NCBI GenBank assembly: GCA_020465985.1
Contig: JAANYP010006955.1
Location: 1-64,000 of the forward strand
Direction of reading: 5' to 3'
DNA from: Centrapalus pauciflorus
Lineage: Eukaryota > Streptophyta > Magnoliopsida > Asterales > Asteraceae
DNA length: 64,000 nucleotides
Part shown: piece by piece, positions 23,627-34,850 of the stretch
How the letters are laid out: every line of letters begins with the position of its first letter
How positions within the stretch are numbered: position 1 is the first letter of the stretch
The notes under the pieces: model-generated
Told to the model about the DNA's origin: nothing
Database searches by the model: none
Seen by the model: the letters and a program-made list of their open reading frames with translations, nothing else
Translations under genes and position numbers: made by a program

Positions 23627-24860
23627 TGATGATGATATAAGAGCGTCGATTTTCGCCCCAGATTCTTAGTTTTTGAAAGTTGCTCTTGTATAATGGGGCT
23701 GCGTTTCACTTACTGTACTATTTTTTAAGTTCAGAAACATTGAAGATTGGTTTCTGTATACCTTAAACTTAATCCATTCTTTTGTTCATTGTAATATCGA
23801 GCAACGTATTTGTTCTTGATCCCTCGGTTAGCAGATTTGGTTATGTAACCATCATCATGAGCTTTTGGACTACAGTGTAATCAGTTTCTTGTTTTCCGTA
23901 TGTCGTATAAATATCTCTTTGAACGCGCATTTAAACTTGTCATCAGTTCCCTTCAACAACATGGATTGATTGGTGTTAAAACTTCTTGGCCCCTGGAAAG
24001 TGGAAATTGCTCAAGATTTGCTACTCGAGAACCCTCATTCTCTCGTATCTGAGCAATTAGTTTGTCATTATTTGAGTGCTAATTGCATGATAATGTTGCT
24101 TTGTTTGATCATGAAGCTGAGCCATGAGAGATTATTTAACCGGTTTAGATGTATAAATCGGTTAACTTAGGCCAAAGGATACCAAAGATGTCGAAATCGT
24201 GGTCCTAGCAAAACCATATGAAATCTTTTGAATGTTTAACAAATTATTATGGACATTATGGCACCTCTTTAAGGGTGATAAAGTTGATCACCAACCAAAT
24301 AGGGCCAATACAAGATGTGATGATTCAATACAATATTTGTTAGATTTATTATTCCATCCACTGATCCACACCAACATTATAACATGATACGATAGAAGGA
24401 TCCGATATTTTCTTGTAATTAAGTTTCAGAGTCTATCAGAAGAAACCCACAATTTACAATATAGCATAAGTCATCTTTTCACATTTAAACCAAGAACTAA
24501 CATAGAAGTAAAAATGTCTACACATTGAAGCTTACCAATATGGATACATCATCCAAGCTCAGTTCTTTATAGTACTCAACATACATATCGATCGGGTCTT
24601 CCATTTGACTGTATAAACATTCATCATTCATAAGAACACGAGACGTTCTTATGACTGTATCAACATTCATCATCTCATTCGAACAAGGAATCTTCTTCAA
24701 ACCCTCCTAGCAAATTACAAGTATGTGAAATATGGTCATTTTCTGTTCCTTTCTGTTGTCATTCTAATGAACACAAAATCATACAGTTTTCACAAACAGA
24801 CCTAAGATGAATCTTAAATTTCATAAACAGATAATACAAAGATGAAGAAAATACCCAAAT
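23627..24860. other. Region between PMT and MYBC1 3' ends
   Basis: Contains the PMT 3' UTR, AT-rich filler, one exon-like segment on the minus strand (24536-24708) and the MYBC1 3' UTR. I see no transposon ends. Confidence 0.45.
24536..24708 (-). other. Unassigned exon-like segment
   Basis: An open stretch on the minus strand is bounded by a plausible acceptor (TTGCTAG|GAGGG) and donor (TTG|GTAAGC). Its translation has natural protein composition (for example NDECLYSQMEDPIDMYVEYY). It may be an exon of an unannotated gene, a relic, or spliced 3' UTR of MYBC1. I do not recognise the family. Confidence 0.25.
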
Positions 24861-25703
24861 TCAATCATCCCCAATTGGAAACAAAGTCAGAGCCTTTTTC
24901 TCTTTTGCAGATTCCAAATCATCAACATAAGGATTTTGAACTGGAGTCCCCACCCTCTGAACACCCTGATTTAATTGTCTACTCAAAAACTGATGATTTG
25001 ACAACCCATTAATGGCAGACCCAAAATGCCCAACTTGCCGATGAAGCTGATGCCCTGCCACCGTCGCCATCGGCTGGTGCGGTTGAAGTGCAGGCACTGG
25101 CATATACGGCAAGTAATTGTCGGAAGTGTGGTGAGGTTGGTGGAGAAAATGAGGTGGCACCGGAGAACTCGCAAACAAATGATCAGTAGCGGGGTCTCCG
25201 CCGGAGCCGAATCCACCACCACCGTTTCCACCACCGCCAGAAGACAAACCCTGCATACGTTTCAAATAAAGCCTGTATTTCTGTAGATGACTGGCGACGT
25301 TTTCACGAGTCAACCCATCAACACTCATGAGCTGCATTATGGTTTTGGGGACGGCGTTTTTTATCCCTAGATGAGCAACCGCGTCCACGAATCGTTTGTG
25401 GAGTTGGGGAGTCCAGACCAGGCGCGGACGCTTTAGGGTCCGAGCCGGCTCATCACCACCGCCACCCCCACCGAGCTCCGACGAATCGAATTCCCCTGAA
25501 TTGGGTTGTGACGAGAGGGTTGAAATCGCTGGCGGTTGTTGCTGGTGTCGATGGTGGTGGTTGTGTGGGATTTGGGAGCTTCCGATTTCGAAAGCGATGG
25601 CAAGATCAGGTGTAATTAGGGTTTGAGACAAGGGTATGAGCTCTTCTGGTTTAGGGAGTTGTTCTTCCCACTTGGAAAACCAATTAGATTCATCTTCCTT
25701 CAT
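24861..25703 (-). CDS. MYBC1: MYBC1-type GARP transcription factor
   Basis: Single exon of 280 aa, no intron. The N-terminus NWFSKWEEQLPKPEELIPLSQTLITPDLA is the signature of the MYBC1/LUX-related group. A GGGGGGDEPARTLKRPR linker leads into the GARP (MYB-like, SHAQKYF-type) DNA-binding domain at about 90-150: RLVWTPQLHKRFVDAVAHLG, KNAVPKTIMQLM, LTRENVASHLQKYRLYLKR. The C-terminus is Gly-, His- and Pro-rich, then ATDHLFASSPVP and the short end LTLFPIGDD, also seen in MYBC1. Arabidopsis MYBC1 is a nuclear regulator linked to freezing tolerance; LUX and BOA are its clock relatives. The 5' flank near 25800 is GA-rich. Confidence 0.92.
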   Translation of the reverse strand: MKEDESNWFSKWEEQLPKPEELIPLSQTLITPDLAIAFEIGSSQIPHNHHHRHQQQPPAISTLSSQPNSGEFDSSELGGGGGGDEPARTLKRPRLVWTPQLHKRFVDAVAHLGIKNAVPKTIMQLMSVDGLTRENVASHLQKYRLYLKRMQGLSSGGGGNGGGGFGSGGDPATDHLFASSPVPPHFLHQPHHTSDNYLPYMPVPALQPHQPMATVAGHQLHRQVGHFGSAINGLSNHQFLSRQLNQGVQRVGTPVQNPYVDDLESAKEKKALTLFPIGDD

Positions 25704-26111
25704 TTCTGGATATCAAATCAAAGATTTTTCATGGGTATCTATCTGCTTTTAGTCTGTCCCTCTCTGGAAAGATTCGAGATTTGATCAGAAATTCAGAGAG
25801 AGAGAAAGGAGGGGGATGAGGAGGGGCGTTCGAGGTGGATCTTGTTGTATCCTTTTCTTTTGTGATTATATATATTCTATTACCTTATCATTCTATTTCT
25901 AGTTTTAAAGCAATTATGGTCTGTTTGGTAAGATGTCAATCTCAATTCAATTCAATCAGAAATGAGAATACAAAGAAAATCTGCTTGTTTTATTTTATTT
26001 TTGTATATTGTTATCTCTTCTATGAAAAGGATATACGTTATTCTTTTCAGGTCAATATTTAAAAAATAAATTCTTTTTACGTTTTAAAAAACATAGAAAA
26101 ACCGATACTAA
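25704..26111. other. MYBC1 promoter region
   Basis: Leader and promoter on the minus strand. A GA/CT-rich stretch (about 25795-25830) lies in the probable 5' UTR. No other feature is visible. Confidence 0.4.
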
Positions 26112-26496
26112 AAGGTTTGTGGTTTTGCGTTATGAACGAAAGTATTAACTTATTACGTTACAATAACGCATATAATTGGTTTAAAGTGTTTGGATTGCAT
26201 ACGTTAATAAGTGATTATTTGCGTTTAGAGTTAATCCTATCACACTTTTTCATAAACAAAAAATGTAGCTTATTTGCTTGAAACGCATACGTTAATAAGT
26301 GATTATTTGGTCATTTTACAAGTTAAAACGCAAATCCAAACACTTTAAAAACTGATTATTTGATAATTATGATAGCAAACAATATATGCTAAACCAAACA
26401 CTACATTTACGGCAACACTTTTTGTTACAACTATTATCTGATTATAAGTTTCCAAAACGCTACCGCACTTTTTCAAACGCAAATCCAAACACCCTC
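26112..26496. mobile_element. Tourist-like MITE, family I, copy 3 (inverted)
   Basis: A 385-bp element flanked by TAA (26109-26111 and 26497-26499). In reverse complement it aligns along its whole length with 8668-9039, including GTGTTTGGATTTGCGTTT at the end, GGTCATTTTACAA, and AATAAGTGATTATTTGCGTTTAGAGTTAA. No ORF. Confidence 0.85.
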
Positions 26497-26499
26497 TAA

Positions 26500-27144
26500 C
26501 ACTCAAAATGAAAACATATCCGGCCTTAAATCTTTAACAAGATCAATGCATGTACAAAAAAAACACATAATGATGGAGTCGATGTATAAATATAGGTGTC
26601 AAGCAATATCGGTAAATTTCGTTAAAATTATAATATTTATGATTGACAAAGATGTTGAAGTCATCAATGTTAAGTTAGATTTGTTCAAAGGATTGTATAA
26701 AATATTAGGTTATACCATCCCTAAAGATCATACAATCATTAAAAATAGGAATAAAACTTACCCTGGCCATGGTCAAAATCATGCCTACAAGCTCAAAAGA
26801 ATGTTTTCCCCCACCATATGTAAGTGAATTGAATTATGGTAAACCGATACTGCTACAAGTAATTCATTCATAGAAACAAATCCCTTACAGCGTTCGTGCA
26901 TATTATTGAAACAAATAAGACAATGATATATATATATTGATTGACACATTTTTCTTTAGCAAATACTATTTAACTATCTAAAATGTTGTAAATATATTAT
27001 TCCGGGAAACAACCTGCCTACTCAAGCTCCTTCTCCGGATGAAAATTTGGATGCGGATAAACGAGGGAATGGAGATAACAAGAAAGCAATGTCTCCCTGA
27101 ACCTGAATTGTACCAACTATTCTTGTTTGCTTTCTTTCCCGTGA
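26500..27144. other. Intergenic region downstream of actin
   Basis: AT-rich, no supported gene. The part nearest 27144 is the probable actin 3' UTR. Confidence 0.45.
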
Positions 27145-28529
27145 TTAGAAACATTTCCTGTGCACAATCGAAGGGCCAGACTCATCATATTCAGCCTTTG
27201 CAATCCACATCTGCAATCACGACATTAATCAAGAAGCACATTAGATTGCGAATATTGAAAAAAAATGACAACTTTATCTTTAGAGCAAAGAAACCCGCCT
27301 GCTGGAAAGTGCTAAGCGATGCCAAGATCGACCCTCCAATCCAGACACTGTATTTCCTTTCTGGTGGAGCCACAACCTTAATCTTCATGCTGCTTGGGGC
27401 TAGCGCAGTAATTTCCTTGCTCATTCTATCAGCGATACCAGGGAACATGGTTGTACCACCACTAAGCACGATGTTTCCATACAAATCCTTCCTAATATCC
27501 ACGTCGCATTTCATTATAGAATTATACGTCGTCTCATGAATGCCAGCAGCTTCCATTCCGATCATGGATGGTTGGAAAAGGACTTCAGGACACCTGAAAC
27601 GCTCAGCACCAATCGTGATCACTTGCCCATCAGGTAACTCATAGCTCTTTTCCACTGCAGAGCTAGTCTTAGCGGTTTCTAGTTCTTGTTCATAGTCAAG
27701 TGCAATATATGCCAATTTCTCCTTCATATCTCTCACAATTTCCCGTTCAGCAGTTGTCGTGAAAGAATAACCTCTTTCAGTAAGAATTTTCATCAACGCA
27801 TCAGTCAGATCGCGTCCAGCAAGATCTAGACGCAAAATGGCATGAGGGAGTGCATAACCTTCGTAAATTGGAACAGTATGGCTGACACCATCACCAGAGT
27901 CCAACACAATACCTGCACAGATTGCATAACAAATACCATATAAATGATTCATGCATTTTGGATCTGTTGTCATTAGATTGGATGAGAGACTAACCAGTTG
28001 TACGACCACTGGCATACAACGAAAGAACAGCTTGTATAGCAACATACATAGCGGGAGCGTTGAAGGTTTCAAACATAATTTGCGTCATCTTTTCACGATT
28101 GGCTTTTGGATTAAGTGGTGCTTCAGTAAGAAGAACTGGGTGTTCCTCTGGAGCCACACGAAGTTCGTTGTAGAACGTATGATGCCAAATCTTTTCCATA
28201 TCGTCCCAGTTATTCACAATTCCGTGCTCTATTGGGTATTTTAAAGTAAGGATACCTCGCTTGGACTGAGCCTCGTCCCCTACATATGCATCTTTCTGTC
28301 CCATGCCAACCATAACTCCAGTGTGACGTGGGCGACCAACAATGCTAGGGAAAACTGCTCTCGGGGCATCGTCTCCAGCAAATCCAGCCTTGAAAGACAA
28401 CACACACAGGCTTAATAAACAAACAATCACATGATCAAGTTTTCTAAAATCTGGCAAAAATTTTAATACCTTGACCATTCCAGTTCCATTATCACAAACA
28501 AGGGGCTGAATATCTTCTGATTCTGCCAT
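27145..28529 (-). CDS. Actin, 377 aa
   Basis: Four coding exons (28529-28470, 27912-27299 preceded by 28388-27995, and 27210-27145) of 60, 394, 614 and 66 bases give exactly 377 aa, with introns at the standard plant actin positions. The sequence is canonical throughout: [19 protein letters not shown], the phosphate loop [34 protein letters not shown] and the end [11 protein letters not shown]. It resembles the ACT7/ACT11 type more than ACT2/ACT8. Actin polymerises into cytoplasmic filaments for transport, growth and division. The oddity is intron 3 (27298-27211): the only frame-keeping donor is CAG|GCGGGT, a GC donor, with acceptor GATTGCAG. A leader intron lies upstream. No inactivating change is seen. 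Confidence 0.96.
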
Positions 28530-28539
28530 CTTTTAATTC

Positions 28540-29348
28540 CTGAAAGGATATGGCAACGTTATATCTAAACCAAACTCACTAGCATGCCAAAAAAAGTTCT
28601 CACGTATGAAATCTGAATTACTTTCTATCCACATTTAGGACAACTGACAAATCAAGAATCACCAAAACAAGTTGTGCATTAGCTTTAAAACTTATCATTT
28701 GTTCAAGACATGCTACTAACAAGGTGTGTGTATTTCAATCATTTTAGATAGGAGTCACCAACACGACTTGGTGAAATGAATCGCTAAAGCATCCAATTAG
28801 CATTCCGAAGAAACTTATCACCACTACGAAAAAACCAAAAGTACAATTTTAAGGGAGGGCATTCATCTAAGAAAACCATGATTTTGAAATGTCATAGCAC
28901 CACAACTCGATAAGGAAACATGTCAAGTATTTCATTTAATATCACAAACTTGCATTCACCAATCAATTAATTTGGTATACCCTAGTATCAAGAATCTATG
29001 GACTATGTTTAGTTGTTTTCTTTCAACTGTAGAATCAGATTATCATATAGAATCAATTATACAACATGTAAAAGATAATTCAAACCATTACAACCAAAAT
29101 CAATGGTTCAACATGGATCAATATAGCTGTTCTTTACCAAAAAAAAAAAAAAAAATTTGAATTCTAATATGGGATTCTTCAAGACTAATTAACCAATCAT
29201 CACATCAAATGTACAATTCAAAAGGAAAATTACAGACAGGCACGATCATTGGTCGCTAAGCATGAAGATCCATCAAAAATTTGACATAGATCTGTTATCC
29301 CAAAAACACAATGAAGAAGAAGAGGGTATAAGATTGAAGAACACTAAC
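28540..29348 (-). other. Actin leader (5'-UTR) intron
   Basis: Minus-strand donor ACG|GTTAGT at 29349/29348 and acceptor CCTTTCAG at 28540, ten bases before the ATG, define an intron of about 809 bp. Plant actin genes typically have such leader introns, which raise expression. The interval is T-rich on the minus strand, as expected, and has no ORF of note. Confidence 0.75.
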
Positions 29349-29787
29349 CGTTGAAGTCGAAAGATTGATATGATCCTTAGAGATAGATAGATAGATAGAA
29401 GGGAAAATATGAAATGGGTTGGTTTAAAAATAGGGATAGTTTGGTGGGGGAAAATGGAGTAAAAGAAAAGGGTTGATGGGAATGAAAGTCGGGAGATGTT
29501 GTTGGCATTAATTAATTTGAATGGTGATTCTGCTTCGCCTGATTCGTAAACACAGCCTGTGGCTTCGGTCTTTTGTTTCTTCTCCCACTCTTCTCTTCTT
29601 TTTTTCTTTACATTTTTCCACCAACCTCAATTTTGTAATATCATGCTAAATATCAATCATACTTTAATTTCATAAAATTTTAAAATAAAATAATTTAATT
29701 TAATTTTCCTTTCCAGTTCCCGTTCCCACTAGCATGTAAGGAGTCTACCAAGTAAAAAAAAAAAAAAAAATTGCACAAAAAAACTAA
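29349..29787 (-). promoter_or_regulatory. Actin leader exon and promoter region
   Basis: The noncoding first exon begins near 29349. A short TAGA microsatellite lies at about 29383-29399. The pyrimidine-rich stretch TTTCTTCTCCCACTCTTCTCTTC lies further up (29575-29600). I see no clear TATA box. Confidence 0.4.
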
Positions 29788-30834
29788 GGGGTTGTTTGAT
29801 AGCCACTTATCAGGCTCTTATCAGAGGTAACCTCTTATTCGGTAAGAGGAAATACTGATAAGTGCGTTTGATATGCAGAAGACATAAGAGTCAAAATTCT
29901 CTTATCATGTCTTATCAGGATAAGACTTTGATATGCTACTTATCACCACTTATCACACCAAAAAAAAACACGTCTCTCCCACCCCATCCCACCCCACCCC
30001 ATACCTTACCCCACCCACCCTACCCCTACCCTACCCTACCCTATCCTAAACCCCCTACCCCTACCCTACCCTACCTCACCCCACCCCACCCCACCCTCAA
30101 CATACCCTACCCTCAACCACCTAATCTCACCCTACCCTAACTACCCTTAACTTACTTATACCACGCCATCCCCATCTCTACCCTTAACCCTACCCACCTC
30201 ACTCCCATACTTACCCTATCCCACTCTACCCATCCCTACCCTAACCCATCAAACCTACCCACCTCACCCCTTCTTATCCCACCCCACCCCTACCCTACCT
30301 TTTACCATATTTATTATAACGATAAATATTCCAACACTTTTTGATAAAATTTATTATTTTTCAATAACATATCTATATAACTTATAAACTTAAGTTATTT
30401 GGAAGTTAATAAACGTAACCTTATAAACTTGATTATAACTTATAAACTTTAATTGTTATTTGATTCTTGAAAGCATGTTGGTTATATATTTATTGAATGC
30501 ATTTATGTTACTTGATTATAACTTATAAACTTGAATTGGTTTCTTACTTAAATCATGTTAATGTTATTTGAATGATATTAAATGTTTACATAGATCACTT
30601 TGATTCAATTATATTATTCTTACTTGATATTTGACTTTAATCAATGATATCTGTTTGGTTTTCGGGAATTAATATGTAAAATTAATAAAAATAACAGAAT
30701 CAGATAATTTATAAAACAAACAGACTTATTGAATTCTCTTATCAGATCTTAGTATCTTATCAGGACCACCTCTCATCAATCAGAAGTGGAATCAGACATC
30801 AGACAATTAACCTCTTATGCAATCAAACAGCACC
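29788..30834. mobile_element. Tourist-like MITE, family III, with C-rich expansion
   Basis: A 1047-bp element flanked by TAA (29785-29787 and 30835-30837). Ends pair imperfectly: GGGGTTGTTTGATAGCC on the left and GCAATCAAACAGCACC on the right. Subterminal CTTATCAG motifs recur near both ends. No transposase ORF. The interior contains a 330-bp C-rich tract. Its right TAA is also the left TAA of the next element. Confidence 0.75.
29975..30305. repeat. CCCTACCC / CACCCC low-complexity tract
   Basis: About 330 bases almost without G on the plus strand, made of CCCTACC, CCACC and CCCCATC runs. The minus strand is therefore G-run-rich. The phase is irregular, unlike telomeric CCCTAAA. Confidence 0.95.
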
Positions 30835-30837
30835 TAA

Positions 30838-31622
30838 GGTTGTGTTTAGGAAACGATAACTAGTCATTCAGTTTTTAATTTATAGTTTTTTTTATAAAAA
30901 AAATAAAGGTTTTTTATAAATGAAGTCTTAGTTTTAAGAAAAATTAGATAGGTGATAAAGGTAGGTAAACGAGCCGAGCCCGAGCCCGTTAAAGCTCGAG
31001 CTCGACTCATTTAAAAGTATGAGTCTCGAGCTCGAGCTCCTCTCGTTTCGAGCTCTCTATGTAAAGCTCGAGCTCGGCTCGTGAATAATTGTACAAGCTC
31101 GAGCTCGGCTCGGGCTCAACTCGTTTATTATATATATTAATTTTTATTAGTTTTTTATAATCTATTTATATCTTTATATATTTATTTTCATCTATATATT
31201 ATATATTTATTAATTAAAAACTATATTTATACATAGACTGGTTTAAGCTCGTTTAGACTCGCGAACTCGATATGTGAAGCTCGGGCTCGAGCTCGGCTCG
31301 GGCGAGTTGAGCTCGATTAACTCACGAGTAGCTCGACTCATTTACAAAAGTAAGAGAGAAAAAAAAAGTAAACAAATTCTTATTTTTTTTAATGTTAAAG
31401 TAAGAAAATTAGGATAGATGTTAAAAAAGTAAGAGAGAAAAAAAATATTAAATATAAATATATGGTATGTAATAGAATCGTAAGAGAGAGAGTATGAAGA
31501 GTGATATTTTAAAAAGTGAAATGAAAATTTAAGAAATTATTATTAAGTAAACTAGTTCTCGTTTTTTTTTCTTCAAAAAGTGAGATGTAAATTTTGGAAA
31601 TTTTCATCAGCTAAACGCACCC
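30838..31622. mobile_element. Tourist-like MITE, family II, copy A (interrupted)
   Basis: Flanked by TAA (30835-30837 and 31623-31625). Ends GGTTGTGTTTAGGAAACGA and CAGCTAAACGCACCC match copies at 33744, 61760 and 50163. The element at 30965-31345 interrupts it; without the insert and duplication it is about 396 bp. Internal GTAAGAGAGA and AAAAAGTGA.ATGAAAATT are family marks. Confidence 0.85.
30965..31345. mobile_element. Inverted-repeat element rich in GAGCTCG, nested in copy A
   Basis: 381 bp with ends GTAAACGAGCCGAGC and GCTCGACTCATTTAC, and many interior GAGCTCG/CTCGAGC variants that let it fold on itself. Flanks AAAGGTAG and AAAAGTAA are an imperfect 8-bp duplication, so hAT-like is possible. 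Style is like the element at 9183-9478. Confidence 0.7.
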
Positions 31623-31625
31623 TAA

Positions 31626-33028
31626 ATTACAACTAGTATTATACGATTAAATTTTCCGTTCCAGTTTCTTGAAATATTTTTTCCATTTTAATTTGGTTCA
31701 ATTTCTATCTTTTTATTTATAAAAATTCATAAAATCCATCAAATTATTTCTCGGTTTTGATTTTCTTGAGTTTTTTGTCAGAGCTTTTACACTTATACAC
31801 CTCCTAATATCATGAACGGTTAATTTGGGAAAATTATTTGATTAAAATTGAATGAGGGTGATGCAAATTTTTTGAGTTCAAATACGAGATCTTATCAATA
31901 TATTCATTCTACTCCTTTCGAGGTTTGATTATGATAAACAATGTATACTACAAATTGGTAGCCCATCAAAAAGTTCTAAATCAAGCCTTAGAAAAACCAA
32001 TATTTGAAGTACATCGAGAAGCTTATTTAATTAAAGCATTTTCTTAAGTCCATATTGAATTCTTTGATCCTAATTTCCTCAAGTCCAACTGTTGTTAATT
32101 GGCAGGAGTATGCAGAAATCGGGATTAAACCGAAAAACTGATGAAACATATAAAAATCAAATCAAAGCGCACTGGTACCATTTGGGCTGATTTTCGGTCG
32201 AGTCTAGTCCCACAGTTTTGCACTTCATTGTAAGGGCGGAATATGTTCATATGTTTGTAAACATTGTGTATTTGTATCGGTTAAGGGCGGAATATGTTAA
32301 TATCAGTTAAGTTTGAAATGTAGTTATTGGTTAAGGGCGGAATATGTTCATATGTTTGTAAATTACTCATATATTCATGTCTTGATTATTTGGCCCGGTT
32401 TGCAATTTATAATGTCAAACTAACAAACCATTTATGTTTGCGAATTGCGAGGAGAAGATCCAAGTTCCTATCTTCTTGCACCCAAAAAAAATTACCATAC
32501 TTTTCTTTTATACATGTGTGTGATCAAATGAGAAGCTAAATGTATTTTGAGAAGCGTGAGAAGTACTGCGATTCAACACCATTTTTTGAATATACAATTA
32601 TGAATCATAAATTCCAGATTAAATAAACCAACGAATTATTACTTTTTTATATTGATTTATTAGTTTTTGAATTTATAAATAATAAATTACAAATTCAAAA
32701 ATAAGTGAATCAATGTACAATATAGTGAATCAATATAAATTTTTAGTGAATTATAGTGATTCTTACAATTCTCAAAATTTATTTAGCTTCTATATATATA
32801 AAGTTATAATGTTGTGTTTCTCAAAATTTTTCTAGAACCTAATCAATTTTGTCTTTCGAGATAGTTTTACTAATATATCATGTCTTATATGAATTGGATA
32901 TCAATTTAGTAGGTTTAGCGGAAAATAATCACACAAAATTAGTAGTTTCTTCGCACGTGTTCATTTTCTTCATTTGATTATGTTGTTAGCTTATGTTTAA
33001 CCACATGTTTATTATTTTTATGGGTCAA
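31626..33028. other. AT-rich intergenic region
   Basis: No supported gene. It holds the short tandem repeat at 32231-32370 and otherwise nothing I can name. Confidence 0.5.
32231..32370. repeat. Three-copy tandem repeat, about 50-bp unit
   Basis: TTAAGGGCGGAATATGTT recurs at about 32231, 32281 and 32331. Units 1 and 3 share the longer CATATGTTTGTAAA continuation, while unit 2 has diverged after AATATGTT. Confidence 0.9.
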
Positions 33029-33367
33029 CTAGTTTATTAACCTGTGTATTACACGGATAAATCTAATAAATAGTTTTTTTTTTTCTTAAAACTATATAAA
33101 CATAAATCAAAAATTAATATTAAAAATTTAAATATATAAAAATAATTTTAAAATTTTAGTTTAATGAAATTTTAGTTGGTTAATAACTAAAATAGATTTT
33201 TATAGATTGGACTGAATTAGATTTGGTTTGATATTATTAATAATTTTAGTATATGACATGAAAATTTGTAAAAATGACAAGTGACAAATTCAATAAGAAA
33301 ATGACAAGTGTCAAATACAAAGAGAAGATGACAAGTGGTAATTTTGTTACTGTTTTAATAGTATAGA
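33029..33367 (-). mobile_element. Non-autonomous Helitron
   Basis: On the minus strand it begins TCTATACTATTAAAA after an A (33368) and ends CTAG before a T (33028), the 5'-TC...CTRR-3' ends of Helitrons inserted in AT. Just before the end, CCGTGTAATACACAGG forms the expected short hairpin. 339 bp, no ORF. Confidence 0.75.
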
Positions 33368-34183
33368 TAAATTATGTCAAAATGTAATCTATTGTCACTG
33401 TTTTTTCAATTTGGTTAACATACTAATTTTTTTTTCTATTTAAGGTAATATATTTTATATATCATATCAATCAATGTAATTTTATCGGATTGAAAGATAA
33501 AAATTACTGACATAACAGTTTATTTATCTGGTTATCAGTTTTATTAAATTCTAATATTGCTTAATTATTTTTAATTTGCTCAAAATGGAAAGGTATTATC
33601 AATAATTATAAATAAAATATGTGTCGTTCATTTTAGTTTTTTTTTTCAATTATAGTTGTTGATTTAAGTTTGATCCATTCTTAATTAATATTAGATTAAA
33701 ACCTTATATAGTGACAATTAAGATTCTCTAATTGAAATCCTAAGATTGCGTTTAGTTAACGAAAACTAGTTGTTTTTCAATTCCAGTTTTTAAGTTATAG
33801 TTTTTAGAAAAAACAAGGGTTTCTATGAAAAATGAAAACTTAATTAGATGATAAACTTTTAGTTTTAAGAAAAATAAGATGAGTGATTATTAAATAAAAA
33901 AATACGATATTTGATAGAAAAGTAAGAGAGATAAAGAGAGTATTATAAAGAAATATAGGGTAGGTAATAAAGTAAGGAGTTAATTGCATAGATGGTCCTT
34001 TAACTATCCCCAAATTGCAGTTATCGTCCTTTTTTCAAAAACGTTGCAAATTGGGTGGTTTATGTACCGAAAAGTTGCAATTATGGTCCTTTCTAACAGA
34101 ATCCGTTAACTTTTGAGGTTAAGTCAGAGACATTTTAGTCTTTTTAAGACAAATAATTATTTAGCAATTTTTCTTATTTTTTG

Positions 34184-34185
<2 letters not shown>

Positions 34186-34230
<45 letters not shown>
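34186..34230. repeat. (ATT)n microsatellite
   Basis: About 15 ATT units inside the MULE. Confidence 0.95.
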
Positions 34231-34232
<2 letters not shown>

Positions 34233-34287
34233 AAAATAAATAGTTGCACAATAAGGTATGGATTGCTGCCGGTGAAATTATTCTCGT

Positions 34288-34468
34288 TAGACCTGGCAAT
34301 TGGAGACACGAATACACGAGTTTGTGAGAGACACGACACGACACGAATACACGACATGAATACATCTTAAAAATTGAGATAAAACTTATTGCCCTTCGTG
34401 TATTCATGTCGTGTCAAATTCGGGTCTGACACGTGAAAACGACACGAATACACGAATTGCCAGGTCTA
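34288..34468. mobile_element. hAT-type MITE nested in the MULE
   Basis: 181 bp with perfect ends TAGACCTGGCAATT and AATTGCCAGGTCTA, flanked by the exact 8-bp duplication ATTCTCGT (34280-34287 and 34469-34476). The interior is built of ACACGAATACACGA variants in both orientations. Confidence 0.93.
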
Positions 34469-34640
34469 ATTCTCGTTGGTATTGTCGGTAAGTTGACGGA
34501 CAATATTAGGCTTAATGAAGGTATTGTCGGTGGACTTGATGATGAGGAGGATGGCGTCGGTGATATCTAATTCGTCTTTTGAGTTGTTTAACACCAGTTA
34601 TCTTTGACGCCTCCATCTCCGGTCATCTACACCGCCTCCA

Positions 34641-34850
34641 TCTTCTCAGGTGAGTAAATCAACTCCAGTCGTCTTTGCCGCGTCCATCTCTCCGATCCGC
34701 CCTCACCCACATATCTTCGCCGCCTCCATCTCCGGTTATCTTCGCCGCCTCCATCTTCTCCGGTGAGTAAATCAACTCCAGTCATCTTCGCCGCCTCCAT
34801 CTCTCCGATCCGCCCTCACCCACATATCCCTACCAACCCTTACGCGCCTC
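34641..34850. repeat. 113-bp direct duplication inside the MULE
   Basis: The segment starting TCTTCTC.GGTGAGTAAATC at 34641 recurs at 34754, continuing through CGTCCATCTCTCCGATCCGCC and TCACCCACATATC, with a few mismatches. Confidence 0.85.

Noticed and set aside
27039..27539. 166-codon plus-strand ORF
   Set aside because: Antisense to actin exons 3 and 4.
30000..30300. Interstitial telomere repeat
   Set aside because: Unit is CCCTACC/CACCCC with irregular phase, not CCCTAAA.
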